Source of the DNA: CAVORB01 sp963736235
Lineage (GTDB): Bacteria; Pseudomonadota; Gammaproteobacteria; Chromatiales; Chromatiaceae
Length of the DNA stretch: 64,000 nt
Assembly: GCA_963736235.1 (NCBI GenBank)
Contig: CAVTOR010000006.1
Span: forward strand, 124,001 to 188,000
Direction: 5' to 3'
In this document: in pieces, positions 28,488-38,032 of the stretch
How the letters are laid out: every line of letters begins with the position of its first letter
Numbering within the stretch: the stretch's first letter is position 1
The notes under the pieces: generated by a model
What the model saw: only the letters and a program-made list of their open reading frames with translations
Told to the model about the DNA's origin: nothing
Database searches by the model: none
Program-made: the position numbers and the translations under genes

Positions 28488-29071
28488 GCGACGACGGCGA
28501 GAAAAAGCTACACATCATCGCCGGACCCAACGGCGCAGGCAAAACCACCTTCGCCCTGGAGTACCTGCCGCAGGTGGCGGGCTGCACCCGTTTCATCAAT
28601 GCCGACCTGATCGCCGCCGGTCTTTCGCCGCTGGCGCCGGAGCGTGAACTACTGGCGGCCAGCCGCCTCTTTCTGCGGGAGATCGAGGAGCGCATCGCCG
28701 CCCGCGAGGATTTCGCCTTTGAAACCACCTTGGCGGGCCGCGCCTATCTGCGCCTGGTCGAGCGTCTGCAACGGGACGACTGGCGGGTGGAGCTGATCTA
28801 TCTGGCCCTGCCGAGTGTCGAAATGTCGAAGCTGCGCGTGGCCGAACGGGTCGCCCACGGCGGGCACAACATTCCGGTGGCGGATATCGAGCGGCGCTTT
28901 CCGCGCAGCCTGAATCATTTGCTGAACGACTTCAGTCATCGCGTCGATAGCTGCACCTGCTTCATGAACGACGGGGAGAGCCCGGTGCTGGTTTTCGAGC
29001 AGCGAGGCAGCGAGCGCGAAATCGTGCACGACGACTACTACCAGCTTCTGCTCGAGGAGGCCAAACGATGA
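28484..29071 (+). CDS. Zeta-toxin-like P-loop ATPase/kinase
   Basis: 195 residues. Walker A IIAGPNGAGKTT at residues about 12-23, then FINADLIAAGLSP and FAFETTLAGR, the pattern of zeta-toxin/UDP-GlcNAc-kinase-like proteins. These phosphorylate a small substrate or act as toxins; no epsilon antitoxin is encoded nearby. Start and stop both overlap neighbours (ATGA), so it is translated as part of an HsdS-zeta-small protein-Fic operon. Confidence 0.78.
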   Translation: MSDDGEKKLHIIAGPNGAGKTTFALEYLPQVAGCTRFINADLIAAGLSPLAPERELLAASRLFLREIEERIAAREDFAFETTLAGRAYLRLVERLQRDDWRVELIYLALPSVEMSKLRVAERVAHGGHNIPVADIERRFPRSLNHLLNDFSHRVDSCTCFMNDGESPVLVFEQRGSEREIVHDDYYQLLLEEAKR

Positions 29072-29253
29072 ACACCAAGCGAAAAGCCACGCCATCCCCG
29101 GAAGGGCAGCGGCAGTTGGAAACGCTCCGCCAGGCCGTCTGCAAGACCCTGGAGAAAAAGCGGCGGCTGGGTCAGTACGCCGTCACCTGGCAAGACGGCA
29201 AACCCGTCGTTCAGGGCGAGGATGCACCGGGCGCGAACGACAACGCCCATTGA
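29068..29253 (+). CDS. Small basic hypothetical protein between zeta-like and Fic genes
   Basis: 61 residues, Lys/Arg-rich (MNTKRKATPSPEGQRQLETL onward) with a likely single helix. The ATG overlaps the stop of the zeta-like gene. No family recognised. It might be an antitoxin-like partner of either neighbour, which would be a guess from position only. Confidence 0.6.
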   Translation: MNTKRKATPSPEGQRQLETLRQAVCKTLEKKRRLGQYAVTWQDGKPVVQGEDAPGANDNAH

Positions 29254-29264
29254 AGGGTGAGCCT

Positions 29265-30279
29265 GTGAGCACCTACCAGCCGCCCTACACCATCACCCCG
29301 GAGATCCTGAACCGGGTCGCCGCGATCAGCGAGGCCATCGGGCGGCTGACCGTGCTCACCGACCAGGCGAGAGCCTTGCGGCTGCGGCGCATCAACCGCA
29401 TCCGCACCATTCACGGCTCGCTGGCCATCGAGGGCAACACCCTGAGCGAGGCGCAGATTACCGCGATTCTGGAGGGCAAGCGGGTGATCGCCCCGCCCCG
29501 CGAGGTGCAGGAGGTGAAAAACGCCTTGGCCGCCTACGACCGGTTCGACGCCTGGAAACCCGAGGCGGAAAAAGACTGCTGGAGGCGCATCGGATTCTGA
29601 TGTCCGGCCTGATCGACGAGGCGGGTGGTCTATCGGCGCGGCGGCGTGGGGGTGATGGCGGGCGCAGCAGGTGATCCACATGGCCCCGCCCGCCGACCGG
29701 GTGCCGCATTTGGTGGCCGACCTGTTCGGCTGGCTGGCCGCCACTGATGCCCATCCGCTCATCGCCAGCTCGGTCTTTCACTACGAATTCGAATTCATCC
29801 ACCCCTTCGCCGACGGCAACGGCCGCATGGGGCGGCTGTGGCAGAGCCTGATTCTGGCCCGCTGGAATCCCCTGTTCGCCGACATCCCGGTGGAAAGCCT
29901 GATCTTCGAGCACCAGGCCGAGTATTACCAGGCTATGCAGGAGAGCACCCAACAGACCGACTCCGCGCCCTTCATCGCCTTCATGCTGCGGATGATCCTG
30001 GATACCGTGACCACCTCGACCCCGCAAGCTACACCGGAAGTCACCCCGCAAGTCGGCGAACTGCTCTCAGTTCTTGCCGGCGAGATGACCCGGCAACAGC
30101 TGCAAAGAGGCGCTCGGGCTGACGGATCGAGAGTCATTTCCGCAAGCGCTATCTGCTCCCGGCTCTGGATGCCGGTCTGATTGAAATGACCATCCCCGAC
30201 AAGCCGCACAGCCGCAAACAGAAATACCGGCCTGACCGACAAGGGCCGCCAGTGGTTGGCGCAGAATGGCGATGGATAA
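29265..30279 (+). CDS. Fic family protein with inhibitory motif and C-terminal winged helix (several frameshifts)
   Basis: About 335 residues after bridging indels near 29577, 29627, 29665, 30107, 30150 and 30225. The N-terminal helix carries SLAIEGNTLS, a class II Fic autoinhibition motif (S/TxxxEG/N). The catalytic loop HPFADGNGRMGR is intact, so AMP or another nucleotide group transfer is possible. The C-terminal 60 residues read as a winged-helix segment (ALGLTDRESF, KRYLLPALDAGLIEMTIPDKP). GTG 29265 is preferred over the TTG at 29250 because GGGTGAG precedes it. So many indels could mean real decay, unlike the nuo genes. Confidence 0.72.
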
Positions 30280-30385
30280 CTTGCGACAAACTCGCGACAT
30301 GACTTGCGACATCGAGCTGTGACAACGCTATGACAAGGGTTGTGACATCTTGGAGGGCCAGATTGAGGTCATAGAAAGTCATCCT

Positions 30386-30718
30386 ATGAAGCAGATTAAA
30401 CCGTTTGCAGGAAAATGGCGCGTTGTCGAAATGGAAGTCTGGGATCAGGATTACGTCGATATGGAGGTGCCAGGATTTATCCGCATCGGCTCGGACGGCA
30501 CCGGCCAGTTTCAGTTCGGGCTGGTATCCGGGGATATCGACGGCCGGGTGGAACAATGCGGCAATGACCCGCGTTTTGATTTTTCCTGGTCTGGACAGGA
30601 TGAAAACGATCCGGCCTGCGGTCGGGGCTGGGCGGTCATTGAAAATGGCGAGCTGAACGGCCGCATCTTTCTGCATCTGGCCGACGACTCAGCCTTTCGG
30701 GCCACAAAATCTGCGTGA
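30386..30718 (+). CDS. Conserved-looking hypothetical protein
   Basis: 110 residues from ATG 30386 (MKQIKPFAGKWRVVEMEVWD). It has a beta-rich look with regular hydrophobic/charged alternation (GFIRIGSDGTGQFQFGLVSG; RGWAVIENGELNGRIFLHL). This suggests a small beta-barrel or lipocalin-like fold, which is inference. No known family recognised. It is 9 bases before the next gene, so the two are probably one unit. Confidence 0.6.
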   Translation: MKQIKPFAGKWRVVEMEVWDQDYVDMEVPGFIRIGSDGTGQFQFGLVSGDIDGRVEQCGNDPRFDFSWSGQDENDPACGRGWAVIENGELNGRIFLHLADDSAFRATKSA

Positions 30719-30727
30719 GGCGTACCG

Positions 30728-31879
30728 GTGAGCGAATATCAGTACCTTGAGTTTCTTACTGTCGACCGCCCCTTGACGGCTCGGGAGATGGACCACCTGC
30801 GGGGGATTTCAAGCCGGGCGCAAATCACCCCGGTCAGTTTCATCAACGAATACAGCTGGGGCGGACTGAAGGCCGATCCTCGCGACTTCATGCGGCATTT
30901 CTTCGATGCCCATGTGTTTATCGCCAACTGGGGCGATGCCATCTTCATGGTGCGTTTGCCCAGAGAGGTCATCGACCAGAAGACGCTCAAGGCCTTTTGT
31001 ACCAGCCCGCATCTGGAGTTTGAAAAGTTGCCGGAGCACTGGCTGTTGACCTGGTCCCTCGGTCAAACGGAGAACTATGACCGCTTCGGTTATGTTGATG
31101 AAGGGCCCGGGTTGATGACCCTTCTCGCCCCTCTGCGGGAGGAACTGCTGCGCGGCGATCTGCGCAGCCTGTATATCGGCTGGTTGCGTGCCGTGACGAC
31201 CGAGGAGACCGATCCGGATGACCTGGAGCCCTTTGCGTTAGAAGGGTTGGATAGGCTGACGGCGGCGCAGCAGGCTCTGGCGGAATTTCTCGAAGTCGAC
31301 ATCGATTTGCTGGCCGGGGTGGGCAGCGGGAGTCAAACGAATCAAGCAGACGCAGCGGATGACGCGGCACTCGATGCCTGGCTCGACAAACTTCCGAAGT
31401 CCGAAGTCATGGGCTACCTTCGGCAAATGCTGGCCGGGCAGGGTACCAGCGCCGAACGGGCGTTGAAACGACGGCATGCCACCTGGCAGGAGCAGTCTGT
31501 GCCGACCAAAGGAGTGCGCCGCTCCGTCGCGGAATTGTGGCAGCTGGCCGAGCAGGCCAAAGCCCTGCGGCTGATCGAGGAGGCCAAGGCCGGCCACCTG
31601 GCCGAGGCAGAGCGCAAGAGGCAACGGGATAGCTGGCTCGCCAAGCTGGCGGCCGATTTCCCCCGGGCCTGGAATGCGGCCCGTGACGACGCCAACAAGG
31701 GCCACGCCCATGCCTACGACGCAGCATGCCGCCAACTGGTCGATCTTCGCGACGCCCACAGCCAGCATGCCACGTTGACCGCTTTCCAAAAGGAGTTTCA
31801 GAAGTTCATGGCTGAACACTCGGGCCGCCGTGCCCTGGTGCAGCGTCTGGTCAAAGCGGGATTATGGCGAGACAAATGA
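30728..31879 (+). CDS. Hypothetical protein, two-part architecture
   Basis: 383 residues, intact frame. Residues 1-170 are a conserved-looking globular domain (YQYLEFLTVDRPLTAREMDHLRGISSRAQITP, then FFDAHVFIANWGDAIFMVRLP). Residues about 200-375 are Ala/Glu/Arg/Gln-rich helices, probably coiled coil. I recall similar proteins in many proteobacteria, always without assigned function. Follows the small gene at 30386 closely; an association is likely but its nature is unknown. Confidence 0.65.
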   Translation: MSEYQYLEFLTVDRPLTAREMDHLRGISSRAQITPVSFINEYSWGGLKADPRDFMRHFFDAHVFIANWGDAIFMVRLPREVIDQKTLKAFCTSPHLEFEKLPEHWLLTWSLGQTENYDRFGYVDEGPGLMTLLAPLREELLRGDLRSLYIGWLRAVTTEETDPDDLEPFALEGLDRLTAAQQALAEFLEVDIDLLAGVGSGSQTNQADAADDAALDAWLDKLPKSEVMGYLRQMLAGQGTSAERALKRRHATWQEQSVPTKGVRRSVAELWQLAEQAKALRLIEEAKAGHLAEAERKRQRDSWLAKLAADFPRAWNAARDDANKGHAHAYDAACRQLVDLRDAHSQHATLTAFQKEFQKFMAEHSGRRALVQRLVKAGLWRDK

Positions 31880-31929
31880 GTGTCGACAGGAACAATGAAA
31901 CGGAGAGTTTTCGCGCCTGGGCACCGGAT

Positions 31930-32543
31930 TTCGACAGGTGCAGACGCCGGATTGAACCGAATCCAGTCACGGAGTTCGCTGACAAAGGCACTGTCATCGA
32001 TCTGCGCGCTATTGCCTTGCTGGATGAATAGAAGCGACTCTTCCAGTTTCTGTCGGTCGGAAACGAAGACAAGGTCAGAACCCGGTAGCCTGCGGCGGCC
32101 GATCCTAGCGCCTCCGACTCGGAAGCCGACAGCGGCGTGCCATCGTATTCGGACTTCGTGGATTGTCGTTTGGGGATCGCCGCGCATAGCGTCTCATGGC
32201 TGCGGACACCATGCCCAAGGGAGACACGCACGCTAAAGCCCCGCGGCCCATTGGCTTGCACGGTCACATTGGCAGGTAGTCCGCCGGCATTGGCGGCAAT
32301 CGCCAGGTTTTCAGCCGCACATCCGAGCGTGACATAAAGGTGGTGATCGTCCGGATCGACCACAGGACAGCGCCGCGAGAAGTCGGGGCGGATTTCGACT
32401 GCGTTTTCTTCCAACCGGAAGGTCCATGGCTGGGGTTTGTGCGAATTCGGCGCGAGCGTCGCGAAGCGGACAAAATCCCGCAGACCCGGTTCTGCAGGAA
32501 GCGGCGAGCGTATGGCGGCGATGGCCTGATCGTACTTGCTCAT
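31930..32543 (-). pseudogene. Nitroreductase-like (Acg-type) flavoprotein, truncated
   Basis: Starts MSKYDQAIAAIRS and has the FMN-site segment FVRFATLAPNSHKPQPWTF. An indel near 32090 moves the frame; the other frame continues DLVFVSDRQKLEESLLFIQQGNSAQ and SELRDWIRFN. After about 31930 the match stops and the frame runs antisense towards the end of the 30728-31879 gene. The C-terminal half of an Acg-type protein is missing. Probably a recombination relic. Confidence 0.6.
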
Positions 32544-32671
32544 GAGCTCTCCCTCAGGACAAGCGCCGCGAGGCGTTCCTCGATCTAAAGGACGGAAGAC
32601 CGATCGCTGTCGATGATCCCGACGTCCGTAGTGGTCTGGAACGCAGTCGCGATGTCTCGGCCCGGTTAGTA

Positions 32672-32809
32672 TCAATCGTCCAGGATGATCGCACGGGGTT
32701 CGAATATCAGTACGCCTTCGAAACCCGCTGCGCTCTGTTGGACGGCACAGCCGACTAACGCCGCGAGCGCGCAGAACCGAGAACTGATTGTGCGGAGCGC
32801 TCCCATCAT
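32672..32809 (-). CDS. Possible short lipoprotein
   Basis: 45 residues from ATG 32809 with a basic N-terminus, a hydrophobic stretch and a lipobox-like ALVGC, then AVQQSAAGFEGVLIF. It overlaps the end of the CPBP protease gene on the same strand. It may be the truncated start of a longer lipoprotein. Weak evidence. Confidence 0.3.
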   Translation of the reverse strand: MMGALRTISSRFCALAALVGCAVQQSAAGFEGVLIFEPRAIILDD

Positions 32810-33669
32810 CCTTTCCCGATTGCACTGGAGGTCGGAATCACCTCGGTGACCCCGCCCGCCTTTGAAAACAGTGATCTCCGGTTGAGCCAAACAATGATGA
32901 CCGCGGCCGCGATATAGACATACATGTCATAGGGCTGTGCGTCCGGCCAGAGAGGATTGTTCATCTGGAAGTGAAATAGCATGGCGAGCAGAATGCTGCC
33001 GCGGGCTTCGTTGAAGAACGACGTAAGGATGACGCTGCAGGCGACCGAGCCGGCAAAGAATGGCATGAAACCCCACGCCGACTGCGGCGTGCCGCTCAGT
33101 ACGAAGGCCGGCAGATGCCAGACCGCCCAGATCACACCGAGAACAAGGCCGGCCCAAAAGGGCACGAGCCACCGCTGCAAGATAGGCAGCGCAAATCCGC
33201 GCCAGCCGATTTCCTCCACCGGACCGAGGATGGCCATAAACCCGATCAGGGGCAGAAGCGCAGCGAACGGTTCCGTGAACATCGGCGCCGTCATCGCGTT
33301 TCCCTTGAGCGCCGCCCCCGCGAAGGAAATGACAGGAAACCCGATGAGCAGGAATGCATACCACCAGGGCGAGGCCCGCCACAGGAAGAGACGCGACAAG
33401 AACCGGCCTATTCCGCTCCAACCAGCCGTGAAGCCGATGAGCAGCAGGGCGGCGATCGCCGGCGCATAGACCGCCAGCATGAACAATGGATGGCGACCGC
33501 TCAGCTCTCCGAACGCTCCCACCACCCAATCGGTCGCGAAGACGAAGAGCGCGAAGAGCGACCAAGCCAGTCCGAATACGATCAGCAGAAAGAGAAAAAG
33601 CCATTTCGAGGCGATCGCATCCGGTTTCGGGCCTTCCTCGTTCTTTTTCATTCGATTGCTTCTGGACAT
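32806..33669 (-). CDS. CPBP-family intramembrane metalloprotease
   Basis: 287 residues with about seven hydrophobic segments. The ABI/CPBP motifs are present: EEIGWRGFALPILQ (motif 1, Glu-Glu and Arg), WAVWHLPAF (motif 2 His) and FNEARGSILLAMLFHFQMN (motif 3). Bacterial members are membrane proteases or bacteriocin-immunity-like proteins; the substrate is unknown. ATG 33669 is used; a second ATG is at 33651. Confidence 0.82.
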   Translation of the reverse strand: MSRSNRMKKNEEGPKPDAIASKWLFLFLLIVFGLAWSLFALFVFATDWVVGAFGELSGRHPLFMLAVYAPAIAALLLIGFTAGWSGIGRFLSRLFLWRASPWWYAFLLIGFPVISFAGAALKGNAMTAPMFTEPFAALLPLIGFMAILGPVEEIGWRGFALPILQRWLVPFWAGLVLGVIWAVWHLPAFVLSGTPQSAWGFMPFFAGSVACSVILTSFFNEARGSILLAMLFHFQMNNPLWPDAQPYDMYVYIAAAVIIVWLNRRSLFSKAGGVTEVIPTSSAIGKG

Positions 33670-33807
33670 TACTATTGGAATCTACTCTACGCAGTTTGGC
33701 GGGGTAGTCAGAACATCACCAGACATCACATTGCCTTTGATCCCTGTCCGTGATGGCGGTAATCAGAAGATAATCCTGTTACGTGGTAGCTAGGAAAATA
33801 GACCTGC

Positions 33808-34656
33808 GTGAACATGACTTGGCTCATCTACCTGCTCGGCATTCTGCTCATCGTCTTTTTCGGCCTCGCCGGCTGGCGGTCGCTTGACCATCGCGCCGAC
33901 CAAGCGGCCTGGGAACGCCTGATTGCCAGGCAGGCGGGCGAGTCCAGAACCTTCAACGCCTCCGTGACAGCGGGATTGCCTGAACCGGCTCAACGATACT
34001 TCAACTTCACGATCGCACAAGGAACACCCCTCTACACCGCCGTAGAAATCGACACGGCAGGCGAAATCGGTCTCGGGTCGAAGGACGCGCCCCGCTATCG
34101 CAACATGACGGCAAGGCAGATTCTCGCGCCGCCCCATGGACTCGTCTGGAAGGTGAAAACAGGGCCAATCAGCGGATCGGACGGCGCATTGCCAGAGAAA
34201 TCCTGGACCCGGTTCTGGCTGTTTGGTTTGATCCCGGCAGTCCGCGCGAGCGGTTCCGACCATCACCGCTCAGCCTTTGGACGCGTCGTCGCCGAGGGCG
34301 CGTTCTGGGCGCCAGCGAGCTTGTTGCCGGGTGAACTCATCCGTTGGGAACCGATTGACGAAAACAGCGCGCGCGCCGTCGTCACCTTTGGCAATCTCGA
34401 ACAGGCGGTAGACGTCAGAGTCGATGAAGCCGGCGCACCGACCATGGTTGTGATCCAACGCTGGAGTACTGCGAATTCCGAACAGGTGTATCGCGAACAG
34501 CCCTTCGGCGGCTACCTTTCCGAGGTCAAGGCGTTCGGCGGTTACCGGCTGCCGACGCGCGTGGCAGGCGGCAACCTGATCGGCACGCCTGACTATTTCC
34601 CCTTCTTCAAGGCCGACGTCACCGCGATCCGGTTTCCTCGGCGCGGTGACGCATAA
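33808..34656 (+). CDS. DUF6544-like membrane-anchored protein
   Basis: 282 residues with an N-terminal membrane helix (MNMTWLIYLLGILLIVFFGLAG), then LPEPAQRYFNFTIAQGTPL and a beta-rich domain ending PDYFPFFKADVTAIRFP. This matches my memory of the DUF6544 (earlier DUF6920) family, whose function is unknown. GTG at 33808 is the first in-frame start (ATG follows two codons later). It is followed 32 bases later by another small membrane protein, probably co-transcribed. Confidence 0.65.
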   Translation: MNMTWLIYLLGILLIVFFGLAGWRSLDHRADQAAWERLIARQAGESRTFNASVTAGLPEPAQRYFNFTIAQGTPLYTAVEIDTAGEIGLGSKDAPRYRNMTARQILAPPHGLVWKVKTGPISGSDGALPEKSWTRFWLFGLIPAVRASGSDHHRSAFGRVVAEGAFWAPASLLPGELIRWEPIDENSARAVVTFGNLEQAVDVRVDEAGAPTMVVIQRWSTANSEQVYREQPFGGYLSEVKAFGGYRLPTRVAGGNLIGTPDYFPFFKADVTAIRFPRRGDA

Positions 34657-34688
34657 GCCTTCTCCACATCACCACCGTTGGAGTCCAA

Positions 34689-35027
34689 ATGCTCCTGCCG
34701 CGCTCGCTAATCGCCTGGCTCGCGCTCGCCCCGTTGGAAAGTCGGATTGGATTTCTCCTCCATGCGCTTTCGACCGGCGTTGTCCTCACCGGCCTTCTCC
34801 TAGTCGCTGTCTGGATGATGCCACCGTGGTGGGGTCCGTATCTCTTTCTGGGCCTTTGGCTATTGGGCGTCGCCTGGCGTGCGCCCAGCAGCCTGCGCTC
34901 GCAACACTGGATTTCGTGTCTCCGGACGGGATGGGTCCCGCTTGTGCTGCCTCTGCCGCTGGGCCTCTGGTCAGGTTTGCTGGCGGCGCGCTATCGGCAA
35001 CAGCAAGAGTCCACCACGATGGACTGA
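34689..35027 (+). CDS. Hypothetical small membrane protein
   Basis: 112 residues with three or so hydrophobic segments (IGFLLHALSTGVVLTGLLLVAVW; YLFLGLWLLGVAW; VLPLPLGLWSGLLAA). GGAG sits 6 bases before the ATG. No recognised family. Downstream bases 35028-35181 carry no gene. Confidence 0.5.
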   Translation: MLLPRSLIAWLALAPLESRIGFLLHALSTGVVLTGLLLVAVWMMPPWWGPYLFLGLWLLGVAWRAPSSLRSQHWISCLRTGWVPLVLPLPLGLWSGLLAARYRQQQESTTMD

Positions 35028-35181
35028 CTCAAGCGAAACTGTCTCAGGGAATCCCGGGGCGATTCACACCACAAGTTCCTTGTACTCGGGGAACGTCTTG
35101 GCCGAACCTGTGGCAAAGTGCCATTTGCATCTGCGCGTTCCATCGTTAACCTTCTTGTCAGCATCAAAGGAGCCTCCTACC

Positions 35182-35988
35182 ATGCGTCGCGTCGTGTTCA
35201 ACCAGAAGGGCGGGGTTGGCAAGTCCACGATCGTCTGCAATCTTGCCGCCATTTCCGCCGCCCGGGGGACCGACACCCTGGTACTGGATCTGGACCCGCA
35301 GGCGAACGCGAGCCGCTATCTGCTGGGCGCTTCAATCGAAGAGCCCGGCCCCGGCGGGGCCGATTTCTTCGGACAGATGCTCGACTTCTCGTTTCGGGAG
35401 CAGCCGCTGGAGGCCTTTCTGCGGCCGACCCCCTTCGAGAACCTGCGCGTGCTCAGCGCCAGCGCAGAGATGAACGACCTCGAGGACAAGCTGGAGTCGC
35501 GCTACAAGATGCTGAAGCTGCGCGAGGCCCTCGAGCGCCTGCCGCGAGCCTGCGCGGTCTACATCGACACGCCCCCTGCCCTGCGGTTCTACAGCCGTTC
35601 GGCCCTGATCGCCGCCGACACGGTTCTGATCCCCTTCGACTGCGACGACTTCTCCCGGCGCGCGCTCTACTCGCTGATGGACAACGTCCGCGAGATCCAA
35701 GCGGACCATAACCGCGGGCTGCAGGTCGAGGGCATCGTGGTCAATCAGTTTCAGCCCCGCGCCCGATTGCCGCGGCAGTTGGTGGACGAGCTCAAGTCGG
35801 AAGGGCATCCCGTCCTGGACACCTACCTGTCGTCCTCGGTCAAGATCCGGGAATCCCACAGCCTGGCGCGCCCGATGATCCATCTGGACACAAGGCACAA
35901 GCTCAGTCTTGAGCTGGAAGCCCTCTTCGACGCCCTGGCGCATGTCGGAAACGATGCGGTGGAGGAACCGGCCGACGATTGGATCTGA
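35182..35988 (+). CDS. ParA-family ATPase (orphan)
   Basis: 268 residues. Deviant Walker A KGGVGKST at residues 8-15, switch I DLDPQANAS, and Walker B YIDTPP. AAAGGAG with good spacing precedes the ATG. Members partition DNA or position protein cargo. No ParB-like gene or parS-like cluster is visible nearby, so the cargo is unknown. It stands alone between a membrane protein gene and a convergent regulator gene. Confidence 0.85.
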   Translation: MRRVVFNQKGGVGKSTIVCNLAAISAARGTDTLVLDLDPQANASRYLLGASIEEPGPGGADFFGQMLDFSFREQPLEAFLRPTPFENLRVLSASAEMNDLEDKLESRYKMLKLREALERLPRACAVYIDTPPALRFYSRSALIAADTVLIPFDCDDFSRRALYSLMDNVREIQADHNRGLQVEGIVVNQFQPRARLPRQLVDELKSEGHPVLDTYLSSSVKIRESHSLARPMIHLDTRHKLSLELEALFDALAHVGNDAVEEPADDWI

Positions 35989-36069
35989 GCTGCTGAACCA
36001 CACGGCTGCAGGGGCGCACGCGGGCGAGGTCAGGGGTAGCGCCCGGGCGGACGGCCGCTCCGGGTCAGA

Positions 36070-37767
36070 TCAGCGCGGCAATCCGGCTTTGCGCAGTCCA
36101 ACAACCAGGTGATCGAGATCGGCAGGATTCGTAAACGGGTATGAGCCGCGAACGCGCTCCAGAGAGATGTCTGGATTCGCCGTGAGCACCTGCTCCATTT
36201 CCCATTCCGCATCGTCGCCGCGCTTCGCCTGGGCGTATGCGGCAGCCAGCCAGAGGTGCGCGCGTTCAGCGGCGGGATTCGATTCCAGCACACGGTTGAA
36301 CGCGTCGATGGCTTCGTCGTAGCGCCGGAGGATGTACAAAGCCTGACCCAGGTGGAAGCTGTAATTGAAGGGATGGTTGGGGTTGAGGGCGATTGCCTTC
36401 TTCATTAGGTCCAGGCCCTCCTGCGGCCTTCCGTTGAAGTACAACAGGGTCGCGAGAAGCACGTGGGCACCGGCGTAGTTCGGATCGTGCTCAATCGCCT
36501 TTTCAGCCTCCACAAGCGCATGCACCCGGTCCCCCAACTCGCGGTAGGCCAGCCCGCGAACGAAATAAGCAACCGGCATCGCTTCGTCGAGATGGATCGC
36601 CTTGGTCGCCAATTCGCGGGCGTTTTCCAGAGACTGCCGACGCGACTCGCTCCAGCCGTTCATGGCGTCGAATGCGTGCGTCCAGGCGAGCATGGCGTAC
36701 GCCAAGGCGAAATCAGCATCGAGCGCGATCGCCCGGCTGAATGAGTCGCGCGCGTTTCGGTTCTCCTCGGCACCGGCATACAGGAAAAACCGTTGCCGCC
36801 CGTAAAGGAAGTAGTCATACGCCTGCAGGTTCTCGGTCCGTGGCCGGCCGAGCTCCTGACGATCCTGAACATTGATCTGACCCGCGAGCGCGGCGACGAT
36901 CCTGTGCGTAATCCGATCCTGCAGCTCGAACAGGCGCGCGGCCTTGTCGTCGAAATGGTCGGCCCATAGCGAGTTACCGGATCCGGTTTCGATCAGCTCG
37001 GCGGTAATCCGAACTTGATTCCCGGCACGTTGGACGCTTCCGCGCAGCAGGTAGCGGGCATTGAGCTTCTCGCCGAGCTCACGCACGTCCATCGGCGTGT
37101 CCTTGTAGAAGAACGTCGAGTCACGGGCGATGACCTGAAGATCCGAGAACCGCGCGAGGGCGCTGATAAGGTCATCGGTCACCCCTTCGGCGAAATAGTC
37201 CTGCGCAGGGTCGGCGGTGAGATTACGCAGTGGGAGTACCGCGATGGACTTCGGTTTCGTGGCATCGGCTGGGGCATCGATCGCCGGCTGTTGGTCTGGC
37301 AGCCAAACAAGGAGGCCGAGGGCCACGAGGATGAAGATCGCTGAAATTGCCACGGCAGCCGAGACACGCCAGCGGTGCTCGCGAGTTGGTGCGTTGTCGC
37401 TTGATCGGTCGTGGGTAGAGGGGAACGAGGCATCCAACCGGACCACGGGTGCGAGCAAGCGATAGCCCCTTTTCGACAACGTCTCGATGAAGCGCGGATG
37501 GGCAGGATCGTCGTCGAAGACCTTGCGCAGCTTCTGGATCGCACCGGTCACTGCGTCATAGCTGACAACGGCTCCGGTCCACACCGCGGCCTCGAGCTCG
37601 TGCCGGCTCACGGTCCGGCCGGGGCGATCCGCGAGGTAGACCAGCACGTCCATCACCTTGGGCTCTAGCGTGACCTGGTCCTCGCCGCGGCCGATCCGGT
37701 TCGTCGAAGGGTCAACCTCCCACTCCGCTACTCTGAAGCGTGAGGAGCCGATTTCGTTTCCTTCCAT
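36070..37767 (-). CDS. CadC-like transmembrane regulator: winged helix, FlgO/TolB-N-like domain, TPR repeats
   Basis: 565 residues. 1-105: OmpR-type winged helix (LEPKVMDVLVYLADRPGRTVSRHEL, FIETLSKRGYRLLAPV). 136-156: membrane helix. About 170-310: SIAVLPLRNLTADPAQDYFAEGVTDDLISAL, the domain often found with adenylate-cyclase-like TPR regulators. The rest is about six TPRs (EKAIEHDPNYAGAHVLLATL and similar). It probably senses something through the periplasmic TPR part and binds DNA directly. AGGGGG lies before the ATG. Divergent from the PhnD-like gene across 265 bases, so regulation of that gene is plausible. Confidence 0.82.
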   Translation of the reverse strand: MEGNEIGSSRFRVAEWEVDPSTNRIGRGEDQVTLEPKVMDVLVYLADRPGRTVSRHELEAAVWTGAVVSYDAVTGAIQKLRKVFDDDPAHPRFIETLSKRGYRLLAPVVRLDASFPSTHDRSSDNAPTREHRWRVSAAVAISAIFILVALGLLVWLPDQQPAIDAPADATKPKSIAVLPLRNLTADPAQDYFAEGVTDDLISALARFSDLQVIARDSTFFYKDTPMDVRELGEKLNARYLLRGSVQRAGNQVRITAELIETGSGNSLWADHFDDKAARLFELQDRITHRIVAALAGQINVQDRQELGRPRTENLQAYDYFLYGRQRFFLYAGAEENRNARDSFSRAIALDADFALAYAMLAWTHAFDAMNGWSESRRQSLENARELATKAIHLDEAMPVAYFVRGLAYRELGDRVHALVEAEKAIEHDPNYAGAHVLLATLLYFNGRPQEGLDLMKKAIALNPNHPFNYSFHLGQALYILRRYDEAIDAFNRVLESNPAAERAHLWLAAAYAQAKRGDDAEWEMEQVLTANPDISLERVRGSYPFTNPADLDHLVVGLRKAGLPR

Positions 37768-38032
37768 ACGTGCCCCCTGGGCTCGGGTGCTCACCCGTTG
37801 GTCAGTCACGCTCGCCCCTAAGCGCCTGATTTGAAACCTACATAAAAATATCGGAGAAATTCGAGAAAACCATCGACCTGTCTCGACGAATTTGTCCGCA
37901 TCCATGCCTAGTGTCTGTTTCAGGTCGGGCATTTGCGGAGCTGTCCGACGCTGCGAGATGTGCGCGGAGAGCCCAAAGCACGCGCAACCCGAACCTGTGG
38001 CGAACAACCCAGACAAATGCGGAGGACGGAAT

